Notes under the pieces: generated by a model | Database searches by the model: none | What the model saw: only the letters and a program-made list of their open reading frames with translations | What the model was told of the DNA's origin: nothing | Translations under genes and position numbers: made by a program | Part shown: piece by piece, positions 1-10,673 of the stretch | Position numbering within the stretch: the first letter of the stretch is position 1 | Layout: each line of letters starts with the position of its first letter | NCBI GenBank assembly: GCA_023078555.1 | Contig: CM041198.1 | Span: 2,778,800 to 2,842,799 of the forward strand | Direction: 5' to 3' | Origin: Ulva prolifera | Lineage: Eukaryota > Chlorophyta > Ulvophyceae > Ulvales > Ulvaceae | DNA length: 64,000 nucleotides

Positions 1-529
1 CTGGTCGTGATGTCTGACTTTGTTTCCCGGCTTGGACATGCTCCCACCCGTAGCAGCGATTGCTGCAAGCCTGGCACGGGAGGCACATGTGCAGAGACGT
101 CACAGTTGCTGAGTGGGTGCTAGCAACGCAGTGCTGTGGCCGACCACACGCTTTGAATGCATGCACTGGCGCGCCTGTGGCGCTGTCTACCGTGCTCCTA
201 CACGTTGGAGATCGCAAGCTGCCTGTGTAGTCGTGGACAAATGTGACCAAGACCACCTGCTGTAGCTGCTTGCGACGTGGAAAGACCGAGTGCATGCAGA
301 GGGATCAAACCTGAAAAGCCTATGCTAAGTCACAGCCTTTGAAAAGTCGTCCCAGCTGTCTGCATCTGTCTTCCACTGAGGTGCAATGTGTACACTATCT
401 CGGGCAGCGCACTAGCAATCGGAGAACAGCCAGTGGACAGTTAATTTATTTGGTTGTGTATGTTGCTCATGTGCACCAGTACCTGCATTAGTGGTCTGGA
501 ATGTCTCACTTTGTGTTGTGCATGTGCAG

Positions 530-999
530 AAGGTGGGGACGACTGGGCTGGGGCGGCCTCTACGGAGAGGCAAGGGCTACAGAGGGCGCCGGCGCAGCTT
601 GGCTCCCAGAGTCAAGAAGAAGGGGGCCACAGCGTGGAGCTGCCCGCGGCTGGCGCGGTGCCAAAGGCGGCTCCCAATATGCCGAAGCGGGGGGGAAGCA
701 TGCAGGATCTCGGGATCAAGGTGCTCAAGGCAGCACAGACGGTTGCAGACCGGACAGGCTTCGAGTCCACATCTCTGGAGACGGCAGCAGTTGATGGGGC
801 GATCGGGGAGGTGATGTACGGCAAGTTCAAAGCGTTTGATGAGCAGTTCTTGCAGCCTGTGTTTGGTGGAGGCGAAAGAGAGTCGTCTGGTACGGACCTG
901 GCTGTGTCCCCAATTGCGCCAGCTACGGCTGAGGAAGATGACGCAGATGGGGATCGGGGTCCGAGCGTGTTTGATGGCGGAGGGTCAGATGCCATATGA
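530..999 (+). CDS. C-terminal exon of a probable NHX/NHE-type Na+/H+ exchanger (partial)
   Basis: The open frame ends at TGA 997-999 and follows a good acceptor (TGTGCAG at 523-529). The encoded tail of about 156 residues is hydrophilic and carries FDEQFLQPVFGG, which resembles the short motif closing the cytosolic tail of endosomal/Golgi plant NHX5/6-type and animal NHE6-type exchangers (membrane antiporters that swap Na+ or K+ for H+). It ends in an acidic stretch (EEDDADGD). No membrane segments lie in this exon, so the transport domain must be upstream of the window. TGTAA at 1065-1069 fits as its poly(A) signal. The family call rests on one motif from memory; the coding and terminal-exon calls are firmer. 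Confidence 0.45.
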
Positions 1000-1064
1000 T
1001 TTTGACCATGATGCCATCGCTGAATGTTGTGCGTTTTGTGCACAAAAACGGTTATGCCCGAAGT

Positions 1065-1069
1065 TGTAA
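1065..1069 (+). terminator. TGTAA polyadenylation signal for the 530-999 exon
   Basis: TGTAA lies 66 bases after the stop codon at 997-999. UGUAA is the standard nuclear poly(A) signal of chlorophyte algae, so position and sequence support both the gene end and a green-algal source. Confidence 0.5.
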
Positions 1070-1734
1070 ACTACGGACGTGTATTGTCCACCACGGTGTC
1101 CATGATAAGATCTTGCAAGCGCAGCACCCCACGGCCTTTCACGATCGCTGATCTCGGATCTGCAAGCACCATGCTGCAAGCACCATGCTCCAAGCTGTGT
1201 GACCTGACGCCTGGCAGGACGACAGGCCCAGCATGCACTTGAGGGCTCCTATATCACGATGGTCCAATTTGATCCTTTTGCGCTTCCGTGCGTGTCGTTG
1301 CGTTGAGGTCCATTCCTCAAGGCCAGGCCTGGGCACCATGCAAAGTTGCACGTCACTGATGTTCCGGCGTTCTTGGCGCAGTAGCTTGGACACTTCACGC
1401 GGATGCACTGCGCCCTAGTACAACATTAGAACGTGTGCGTTACGAACGAGAATTCTGGATTATGCGCAACGTCGTGGTTCAGCCGGATGTGGCACAGTGG
1501 CTGTGCTGTGCAAATAGACACATCGCGACGGTGACATGGATTATCCCTCAGATAAAGACATTTAGATCATGTAGTGACTTAAACAGTTCGCCTGGGCCGA
1601 TCTTGTGGCTGCTTCAGTCTGCTGTTGGAAATGCTCAGCTCAGAATTATAGTGCATGTAACCACGACAACCTGATCTTGTTGTCAAATGCGCTAGCTCAA
1701 TTAAGGAGTCCCTTTAGCAATCATCATACCGAGG
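1070..1734. other. Intergenic stretch, no gene seen
   Basis: Only short frames without plausible splice partners or protein-like composition. It should hold the promoter, and possibly non-coding or short 5' exons, of the kinase-like gene that follows. Confidence 0.4.
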
Positions 1735-4700
1735 GTGGTGGCTGCGTCGAGGCTGAAGACTGTAGGTGTCATCATCCACTCTGCCAACACCTTCACCACC
1801 ACAGTGATCCAGCTCATGCCGCTGAGTCGCACAGACAGGCGTTCACAGAAATGTAGGCTATCTGATAGCATTCTACTCAGTAGTTGGCGCGAGTATGCAA
1901 CGGGGATCCTTGAATCAGGAGCCAGCACTGAGTCTGCCATCCACAGCCAGCAGCTCCGAGGAGGAGATGGAGCAGCAATCTTGTCAAGGGCCTATCTCCG
2001 GAAGCCTCGCCAAGAAAGCATAGGCTTAACCAATGCTAAAAACTATCTGATCCAGCTAGCTCAGGAGAAGCGTGTTGAAACAGAGGAGCGGGACCATGTT
2101 CCCAAACGATTCAAAAAACGGTTCATCGTCCAGGAAAAGAGCCACGCAACCATTTTCCAAGCAGTCGATGATCTGACGCAGACAAGCGTGATCCTCAAGG
2201 CATGGCTTGTCTCTCATGGTGCTCCTAGGTCTGGACAGTGCACGGCTTTTGGAATTGCATGCGACTGGAGCAGCGCTACTGGCACAGCAAGCCTTTTACG
2301 GCACGTTTGCTCCGATGCTTGCAGGTGTACGATAAACGCTTTTGGACGGCTGATCTCGAGGCAAAGGCCAGGAACGAAGTTGCAATACTTCAACAGGCAC
2401 TGCATCCCAACGTGCTGGAACTCTTGGACACATTTGAGACCGCCTCGTCACTGGGTCTGGTTACCGAACACTGCACCCATGGAGACCTAGTCAAGGAACT
2501 TGTCCTCAAATCCTCAGACTACAGCTGCACGTTGATATGTACACGCTTGAAGCAGATCATCCAGGCCGTGCTCGCCATTCACAGACTGGTGCGTGTCACA
2601 TGTGTCCAGCAGGGCTGCTGGGTGCTCAGCAATTCGCTGCAGGCTGCGTGGAATCTGGGCACAGCCAGGAGCCTCACGGACATCGTGTCAGGCTCGACAG
2701 AGCTCGATTGGATCCACCTCTCTGAGAGCAAGCGGCAGACACCGGCGTCCACACACCCATGCTGCTGCCCTTGATTCTGATATCACGAGCTTTAAATTCC
2801 AGCGTGTCGCAGACATCGGCACTCCATGCAGGGCTACATACACTGCGCCATCAGCCCGAGCAGCATTCTGCTGAGGAGAGACAACAGCGTGTGTCTGTGT
2901 GACTTGTTTCATGCAACACCGATCGGTGCCGCTGGTGGCCACCGCGCCGGTGTCCTGGAGTACATGCCTCCCGAGATGATCTCCTTGTTCACTCAAGAGG
3001 AGATCCAGGGAGGCGCCCTGCCGCGGATGCACCACTACCCGTTCGGCCCGGCTGTGGACGTGTGGCAGGTACGCCTCGAGCCCTGATCACGTATGCCATA
3101 GTGCATGAGGCATAACCTGCGGCTATCCAGGCCGTCGCGTCGTACCGGCACGTCAAATTGTGCCATGGTAGGAGTGGTAGGATTCTGCCTACATGCAGCG
3201 CCATTCCCGAACATACTCAGCCTGCGCTGACTCCGGGCCCCTGGGCGCCAAGGAGCTATGCATCACAGCAGGGTAGACACGCTGCCGATGCTAATTGCCT
3301 GAAAATTTTCAACATCTTCTGCTAGAGATGTGTCAGACCGGGACCTGTGTGGGTGACCCACCAGCAGCGGAAATCCCCCCTTCCCCCCGCGGCTTCTGCG
3401 TGCATATCAAAGCTCCATACACCACAGCCGGGCAGGCACATCGCTTGCTCCATCGCGCAGGGTGCGCTACATGTGCACACCATATGGTATATACACCACA
3501 CCATGGCTGACAGGCTCCACATGCACAGATCGGCTGCCTGGCGTACGAAATGCTCGCCGGGCGGTCGCCGTTCGAGTTCGCGCTGCCTGAGCACACCGCC
3601 GCGGCCGTGCTGTTTGCGGACGTCACCGAGTGGCCCGCCTGCATCGGCCCCCGCATGCAATCCCTCATCTCCAGCTGCCTCCACAAAGTGCGCTCCCATC
3701 TGCCAGAGCGACGCGCATGCATGTGCGTGCTTTGGCGCACACCTCCCTTGCACGCAGCCGCTGGGCTGGCCTGCTGCTTTCGCGGGGTGGCAGCCTCCGA
3801 GCAAGTGCTCATTTGGCGGGTTTAACCAATTGTTACGCGTAAAATTGTTTGAACCGCGGTTGCTCACTTCCGCTGCTGCTGCACAGCGCTGGCGTGGCTA
3901 CATGTGGATGCCCGGTGCCGCAAGCGATGTACACGCATGGTGGATGCATGTGCGCAGATGATAGCGGGGCGGAGCCGCCCCGCTATCAGGAGGTGGCGCG
4001 TGCCCATCTCCGGCTCGAGTCCCCCTCTCCGAGCCTCGGGGACGGTGTTGTACGGCTGCAACCGGTCCTGATGCCGCGGCCTTCCCATGCGTGTGACTGG
4101 ATCCAACTAGATCCAGTTTTGTCGATAGAGCTCAGGTCTACTGCATGACGCCATGCCGCAGTCTGGAACCGCCGCCTTGGTCACTGTTGGAAGCTGCTGG
4201 ACATGCGCTGGAGTATGCGCAAGGGGACATGTTGTCCGATGTGTTGAGGACGGTGTAAAAGCTGCCCCCTCCATTTCAGGAGGTCGTGGGTTCGATTCTG
4301 CGTGCGCTTTGGGGAATGGAAATGGCCATGCGTGACCACCTCCCTTAGCACAGGAGGAGGCCCTGTGAGTTGCGTACGGTCGTCTGAGGGAGGTTTGCAG
4401 GTGGTTTACCGGGGCCCCTGCGGCATATTTGGTCCCGCCAATTCGCAGTTGTCAATGTCCAACAGGGATACGGCTCAGAAATTCAGATTTACTTTACATG
4501 CAGCATTCACCAGAGGGCGCTCTGACCGAGTCCTTAGAGTGCATTCTGAGGAACAAATTCTCAAACGCAGGGCCGCGATGCGATCCACAACACATCACAC
4601 AACACACCACACTCATCGCTCTGACCAAGTTGAACGTTATATGTACAGTCATGCCCTGGCGGTGCAGGAACCAGAGAGGCGGCCAACGCTGGAGAAGTTG

Positions 4701-4793
4701 CTGGAGCACCCCAGCCTCAACTCCGCGTTTGCCATCGCCGTCAACGCTGCCACGAGCCTCGGCACCTTCGGCAAGAAGGTCCTGCGGGCCTGA
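1735..4793 (+). CDS. Protein kinase-fold protein lacking catalytic residues (predicted pseudokinase)
   Basis: Five exons join in phase: 1735-2208, 2325-2588, 2832-3068, 3529-3687, 4668-4793 (419 residues). The kinase fold spans about 125-410. Kept: VILK with Lys155, helix-C Glu176, PPE at 292-294, DVW near 322, and the final RRPT motif near 382-386. Lost: the glycine loop (residues 132-144 have no glycine), HRD (HCA at 250-252), the following Lys and Asn (ISPSSIL), and DFG (DLF at 270-272). Catalysis is therefore unlikely; a scaffold or allosteric role is inference. Residues 1-125 are unrecognised. The ATG at 1735 is the first in frame, but a 5' exon could exist. The first donor is GTCTCT; introns 2-4 have GTGCG, GTACG and GTGCG donors and TGCAG or ACAG acceptors. 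The last intron carries a SINE. Confidence 0.8.
4230..4500 (+). repeat. tRNA-derived SINE, near full length (copy 1)
   Basis: Lies in the last intron of the kinase-like gene. The head contains a B-box match (GGTTCGATTCT, 4289-4299) preceded by D-arm-like sequence. The body runs through a conserved block around GTTGTCAATGTCC, and the tail ends in a near-palindrome of the form AGTAAAT/ATTTACT. The copy at 22945-23240 matches it over almost its whole length on the opposite strand. Confidence 0.75.
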
Positions 4794-5703
4794 CACGTGG
4801 GGGGCAGGCCTCCAGGCCTCCAGGCAGCGCCCCATATGGCAGTAGTACTGGCACTGCAGGCAACATGGTGCACCAGCATCCCAGGGCCAAGGCCACAGTG
4901 TCACCACACCCACACAAGATCCAGTTGTATGCCGGCCATGTCTGACGAGGTCTGACGACTGTCTGACGCAATTCGTTGATGTCTCACATGAGATGGATCT
5001 TTCGTATGTTGTCATCGGAAGCCTTTTCAAATGCCCTCAACAATTACTGCTTGTGCTGCTGCGCTAAATGTGTTACGAGGATAGAGGTGGCGACTCTTTC
5101 GTATGTGTCTCATAAACGCTCGAGATTATTCTGTTGCAAGATATCTGTGCTGCTAGTTAAAGATCTGCTTTGAACAAGATTGTCGTCTCACAAGCCTGTG
5201 ATCGCTGGTCTGGAGAATTTGTGAAAGAGATTCGCATGCGAAGACACGACTCGGGCAGATCCTAGGCCGTCACGACGGAGCGTCTTTCATTGCACTCGAG
5301 ATGACATGAGTCACATGACATGCAATTGAGTCTGGAGGGCACACGCGTCGTGAGTTCGCAGCCTCACAGGACACTCTGAAGTCATGAACGGCTGAGGGGA
5401 CACTGCTGCTGTGGTTCCGGAAATTTCGGCGGATGACGACAGCTATACCGCGGTATACCGCTTGCAGCCGCCGCTTCGCGATTGTATACAATTGCAGTCT
5501 GCAGTGCGCATGCATATGCATGCAATCCACGACAGCTGCATGCGGCACGAGGATGCTCCCATGCATTGTATCCGGTAGTGCGGCACAAGTGCCAGCGACG
5601 CTCACGTTACAAATCTACGATGCCGCGGGAGAGCTCGATCAAGTCCACATGGAGCACACAGGAAGCGATTGAAATTTCCGCACACTCCTTGCAAGGTTTA
5701 GTG
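4794..5703. other. Intergenic stretch, no gene seen
   Basis: No frame with convincing composition or splice partners. The part just before 5704 should hold the promoter of the next gene. CCGCGGTATACCG at 5449-5461 is a short imperfect palindrome of unknown meaning. Confidence 0.4.
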
Positions 5704-6664
5704 ATGCTGACCGTTATGCAACGCGCTATCACGTCGGTTCGTCCATCGTCACACACGTTCGCAACCTCAGCCCGAATTGCCGTCCGAGTTCAGAAAATCA
5801 GCTGCCAGTCAGTCGTTATGGGTGATAGTGCTGATGAGAAAGCCACAAAGCGCGCAAAGGTCGCGGAGGACGAGGGTTCCCTGGAGATCAACAATGCCGT
5901 CACCGTGGACTACGAGACCAAACCCCTGAGTGAAATTGCGACCGCTCCAGTGACGGCTTTGCAGGGAGTCGGGCCTGTGACTGAAGAAGCTTTAAAAGAG
6001 CTGGGTGTGGAGACTGTGACAGATCTGGCTGAGAACAAGTGCGTAACACCGCACGCACGGAGTAGTTCCACCTGCGCACTCCAATCAGTGCTGATTATAT
6101 CAACAGGCTGCATTCCGTGCATCTGGTTTCAGCCTGCGCCTAGTGGGTTGCCGTCGTTTGAATTTGAGTCGCGCGCGACAACAGGGGGTCATGCTTTCAA
6201 TTCGACGCAATTGCGCGCCAGGCAGGTCGATTAGGTGTTCACCGGCAGCAGGGAAAGTGCTGTGTACTTCATCGTACTCCTGGGGACATTTTGGAGTGGC
6301 TTAGCGTTGCTGTAGCCTCTGTCGGTGTGGTGGAGAAGTGGAACCCGGGAACTATTCTGACACAAGCAATGTGCGCAGGTTCTACAAGATGGCCAAAGCT
6401 ATCGTCGCACTCTCTACAACATGCAATGGCGAACGGAGGGAAGGATCCAAACTCAACATCAACAAGGCTCTCATGAAGGATTCGGAAAAGCTGTCGTTGA
6501 GCGCAATCGCCGAGGCGCCAGCTGCAACACTGCAAGGCCTGTCCGAAGAGAAGGCAAAGCTCTTGGAAAAGATGAATGTAAGCACCGTCAAAGACCTTGC
6601 AGAACTCAAGTATGCGGTCTGGGCCGAGGCAATTGTCGCACTGGCCGAATTTGAAGAGGCCTGA
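5704..6664 (+). CDS. Organelle-targeted protein with two helix-hairpin-helix-like repeats
   Basis: Two exons, 5704-6038 and 6379-6664, join at a split Lys codon to give about 206 residues. The N-terminus is rich in Ser, Thr, Arg and Ala and almost without acid, like a chloroplast or mitochondrial transit peptide, followed by a second Met (MGDSADEK) and a basic patch KRAK. Two repeats of about 48 residues follow: LSEIATAPVTALQGVGP...VTDLAENKFYKMAKAIVAL and LSAIAEAPAATLQGLSE...VKDLAELKYAVWAEAIVAL. The LQGV-G-P core and spacing suggest a helix-hairpin-helix fold, which often binds DNA or mediates protein contacts; that is inference. The protein ends FEEA. The 340-base intron has a GTGCGT donor and a GCGCAG acceptor. 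Start alternatives: ATG 5704 or 5716. Confidence 0.75.
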
Positions 6665-7473
6665 GGCGTTCGCAATGCGGAGCAATGACAATGGGGGTTC
6701 TTATAAATGGCCAGCCCAGCGGCACAACGGTGTCGTCTGGCTTGCTTGCATGATCGATGGCAACAATGTTCTCCGTTGAATCGGTCATTTCTTGCACAGC
6801 CGTATCAAATTGTAGTTTAGCAGCAGCAGCTGCACTATTTTGCACAATTGCGAAGACCTGTACCACAGTCCATACGTGATGTGCACACACAACGCCACGG
6901 AGGCGTATTGTAAATGTCATATTCCCACCAGGATCATTGCTTCACCCCTTCTGAACGTACGCATTGCTGCCTCCAAAGCAGGCAATGCCTACTTGCAGCA
7001 CCTGATTCATCAGCTTGCCAGGGCCTTGAGAAGCTGTGCACTGCTCCTCCGTAGATTCATGGGATATTCTATGGCGTCACGTGGACAACAATGTACCAAA
7101 ACCAGTATGTCGTCTAGGATGCCCATGTGCACAAAGTCCCTTTTCTGGCCATGGGATCGAGTGGCTGGGCAGGACGTGACTAATTTAAAACAAACCTTTC
7201 TGCTCATGTCACAAAAACAATCGACATACACCTCCGGAGGTGCAGTCCCCGTGTCGAGGTGGATGATGCCATTCTGGACACAGCTGCTTGATGGTGACAA
7301 CAGTTCGAATTGCAGCAGCTGTGGAGTGCGATGGACAGGCAGGGGCCGCCACCAAACCACTCAGCAGCCGTCACCCGACGCAGAGCAACTCTGAAGCACC
7401 ACAGCCACACAATACAGCCCAAAGGCAGACACGCCCAGACCCCGCATACTACGCTTGATGTGTGTGGTGATCA

Positions 7474-7765
7474 AGTGGTAGAGCGGCCATAGCACTGCAT
7501 CGCCATGATGTGCGTGGCTGGTGTTGACCGGCTGCTGTTTCTTTGAAGGACAACGGCTCTGGTGGTGACGCGGATGTTCCTGTTCTTGTGAAGTTCGCCT
7601 GGATGTACTCGGCCGTATGTTTGAAAGGACATCGGCAACTCCGGACGACCGGGACCACATGCCGACAGGGTAAAGCACCCGGAACCCCATTCCAGTCAGC
7701 CGTACGCAATTCGCAGCGCCTCCTCCTGGGAGGCCGTTCCGATTCCCCACAGCGCACGCAGACTT
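7474..7765. repeat. Remnant palindromic element next to a truncated reverse-strand SINE
   Basis: AGTGGTAGAGCGGCCAT near 7474-7491 is one arm of the palindromic element family. From about 7625 to 7765 the sequence follows the central part of the SINE in reverse orientation (the GGGACCACAT block, the GTACGCAATTCGCAG block, the CCTCCTCCTGGG block), with the B-box head missing. Confidence 0.6.
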
Positions 7766-8002
7766 TAACCGTCGAGCTCCCGGCAGAGGGGTTGCTGTCC
7801 TTGAGCCACTGGACTTGTGTTGTAGTCCCTGAGGCGCCCCCCGCCTCCCCGTCTCCCCGGTGGCGTCCTTTTACACACTCACATTCATTTGATGAGAATG
7901 TGGTGGAACTTGTGTGTGCTGTGTGCGAGGGTGTCTGGGCGTGCGCGTGCTCTGCTTGCTGCTTTCACGGTGCTGCCCGCCCTGCCACCTTTATCCTTGT
8001 GC

Positions 8003-8122
8003 GTATGTAGTTACAAAGAACAGAGGCCGGGCATCGAGCCGTTGCTGAAAACCCACACGCAAATCCCCTCACTCATGTATGTAGTTACAAAGGACAGAGG
8101 CCGGGCATCTGGCCGTTTCCAG
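8003..8122 (+). repeat. Minisatellite, about 75-bp unit, two units
   Basis: TATGTAGTTACAAAG followed by ACAGAGGCCGGGCAT occurs at 8003 and again near 8078, each followed by a CACTC-rich spacer. The same words recur at 12030-12380. Confidence 0.7.
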
Positions 8123-8408
8123 GAATCCACTCGTCATGCACAAATGTATGCATGAGTACATTTGACATATATGGTAGCCATATCCATTTGGACATTGACA
8201 ACTCCGAAATCCAGGACCACCTTGTGACACACTCACAGCCACACTCCCACACGCACCCACTCAAATCTACGCCACCGGCCACTCCGACTTTGTCCTTGCA
8301 GCACTCACACCCATGCAAACTCCCGCGGCAGCCGCCTCTGACACCGCCCGGCCGCCGCCGGCCGGCCCAAACATGGTAGGGAGAACCAGCCCCAGAACCC
8401 CGACCCTT

Positions 8409-8440
8409 ATGGCAATCCAGTAATATGGCCGCTGTACCAC
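8409..8440. repeat. Partial copy of the palindromic element
   Basis: ATGGCAATCCAGTAATATGG followed by CCGCTGTACCAC matches the left arm and centre of the family described at 49090-49132; the right arm is lost. Confidence 0.6.
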
Positions 8441-8728
8441 AGCCCTCCCCCCATACGCTCGCGATGCTGTGCCACGTGTCGGCTGCTTGGGCCCTGATGC
8501 ACCCACGCCACAATGAGCAGGCATCAATCACGGAACGTTTCATGTGGGAGTGTGTGCAGTGAGTCATGCTGTCCCTATGTGGTCGCTGTAGCACCTATGG
8601 TATGTGCACTGGAGTTGCAGCTAGGTGCAAAAAAGCAGTGTCTTCTGGTTGTTGTGGTTGTTCTGCTTGCTGGTTTTGCGGTGCTTGCTGGTTTCGCGGT
8701 GCTCTCGGGTTCCCCAGCTTTTGTGAAA

Positions 8729-8900
8729 GTCCAGTGGTAGAGCGGTCTTATCACTGGACTGTCACAGCCCGGCTCGCCGGTTGTGTCTTAAGACACCACA
8801 TGTGTGTAACAAATTTGTTACACACATGTGGTCCCGTTGACTCGAGTTGTCAATGTCCAGTAGGATATGGCTCAGTAGACTCAGATTTATTTTATGTTAT
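8729..8900 (+). repeat. Composite repeat: palindromic head, perfect palindrome, SINE tail
   Basis: 8729-8759 is an inverted repeat whose arms read GTCCAGTG and CACTGGAC around GTAGAGCGGTCTTAT. From about 8826 the SINE 3' block follows (GTGGTCCCGTTGA, GTTGTCAATGTCC, GGATATGGCTCAG). Between them sits the perfect palindrome 8795-8832. The order suggests either insertion of one element into another or a SINE variant with a different head. Confidence 0.6.
8795..8832. repeat. Perfect 38-bp palindrome
   Basis: Each half reads ACCACATGTGTGTAACAAA followed by its exact reverse complement, with no spacer. It could extrude as a cruciform or be a head-to-head junction of two element ends. Confidence 0.9.
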
Positions 8901-8930
8901 ACAGCCCTGAGCAGTGCCGGGGTGTTGCTG

Positions 8931-9000
8931 CTGCATGCATGCAGCAGTGCACTGGAACCAGTGCATGCAGCAGTGCACTGGAACATGTGCACTGGAACCA
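8931..9000. repeat. Short tandem repeat of a TGCACTGGAACC motif
   Basis: GTGCACTGGAAC occurs three times with GCATGCAGCA spacers. The words are partly self-complementary. Confidence 0.7.
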
Positions 9001-9490
9001 GCTTCACACATTCGCATCACCGTTGTACATCGATTTTGTGCACCTGGAGAATAGGGAAAACAGAATCTGGGAAAACCAGAATTTGGGTTGCTGTGAGTAT
9101 CTACAGCAAACCTGTGGTGCACACATTACCCTAGGGCCTGCCCCCAGCCCAACTCCCTCCCATCAACGCTGTGCGGGGCGGTGCTCCCTGTGGATCCCTC
9201 ATCATTTAAATTGCGGCCAATTCGGCGTACTATAGTGCACAGATGAATCGAAAGTGCTCGATAAGATGGATAATGCATCGTGACATTGTGAACTGTCGTG
9301 GCATGCCACAGCGAGGCCTCGCGAGGGCAGACAGTGAGCGCATGCATATCAGGCGTCGCTAGGGTGATGTCTGCCCGCCAAAAGTCAAACTCATAGTGGC
9401 TACAGGGCGCAACTCGGAGCCAGCCCAGCAACATGTCCACACATGCATGCGCGATTCTTCGTTGATGGGAGGGAGTTGGGCTGGGGGCAA

Positions 9491-9540
9491 GGTAATGTCA
9501 GGTGGGGCAGGGTCAGGTGGGGCAGGGTAATGTCAGGTGG
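9491..9540 (+). repeat. Short tandem repeat of GGTAATGTCAGGTGG/GGGTCAGGTGG
   Basis: GTCAGGTGG occurs three times in 50 bases, separated by GGCAGGG; simple local duplication. Confidence 0.7.
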
Positions 9541-10673
9541 TACATGGGCCAGGTTGCAAGGGCAATGGATGTTACAAGGACAAAGTTGAATAGCATTGAT
9601 GGCAATGTGTGTGCTGCAGTTCTGCGGTCCTCCTGCCTGGCTGTCTGGGTATTTCAGGCATACAGCTGCTGTGAGGTTTCGTGCTTGAGGTTCCGGCGGC
9701 TTCGTGGCTTTGCCGCGTCCAGCTGAGGAGCTTCCTGGCCACCGCGCGGCAGCAAAGCATTTCCGGAAATTTAACACGATCTTCCACCGCAGCAGTGCGC
9801 TATCCGCGCAGTCCAGCTCTGCTATACGAATCTGATAGCTATGCCTCGAGTGCATAGGCTCCAGGAAAACGTATTGAACACAGGTTGCCGCACGCCTGCA
9901 AGCCTCGCGGGTCGTGATGAATAGCTCACATGATGTCATGCTAAAGATCGCCGATGGAACAGTCAGCATGACTCCACCGCCGCGGTAGGTGCGTGATAGT
10001 CATCGCAGAGATTCGCGATGCCGCATCGCAGCCCAAAACGATGGCAAGCCCAGCACCTGCTACGTGTATGATAAACACGGATCTGGTCAGCAGCTTGAGA
10101 TCCTTCGGCCAGTGCATCGTGCGCCCCCAAGCCATTTGCACTTCCACAGCAGGAGTAGCAGCAAGACTCAATTTGCAAGCCGTGTGTGCACACCCCAGAC
10201 AGCATGTGCGATCCTTCCCTCAACGCATCTCCGCCTGCACAGTTGCTGACAGTTTTGCCGAAGTTGACGTCCTCACTGGTCTGCCTTGACTGTTCCGAGG
10301 ACCGGCGGAAGAGCGTAAGAGCACTGGGGTACATCGTGGCCCTCTCGCAGCACCAGACCTTTTTATCCTGCCTGAACGCAGCAGGTAACTCTCGCTTCGG
10401 CTTGATAGCCTGCATCAGCAGTCAGTAATATCCCAGCTGCTGTCCTCCAATCAACCCGCTTCTGAAGCAACTGACATATATATGCTCGGGTTGACCCGGT
10501 CAACCAGGCTGCAACGGCTGAGAGATACTATACTGGTAGTCAAGGGCCTCTGTGATCTTTGCCAAGTTCCAAACAAATCATGCAGCCAACACCCATCTCC
10601 CAACATTCAAAAAAGACTGAGAGCATGTGCTGGGATCGGTGGTATCGCTTATATGCCAGCTCAGTGCGTGAAC

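Larger units (their letters stand above)
6665..10673. other. 4-kb gene-poor, repeat-rich block
   Basis: No supported gene. It holds fragments of both dispersed repeat families, a minisatellite, a perfect palindrome and short tandem repeats, listed separately. TGTAA at 6906-6910 is a possible late poly(A) signal for the gene ending at 6664. Confidence 0.5.
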
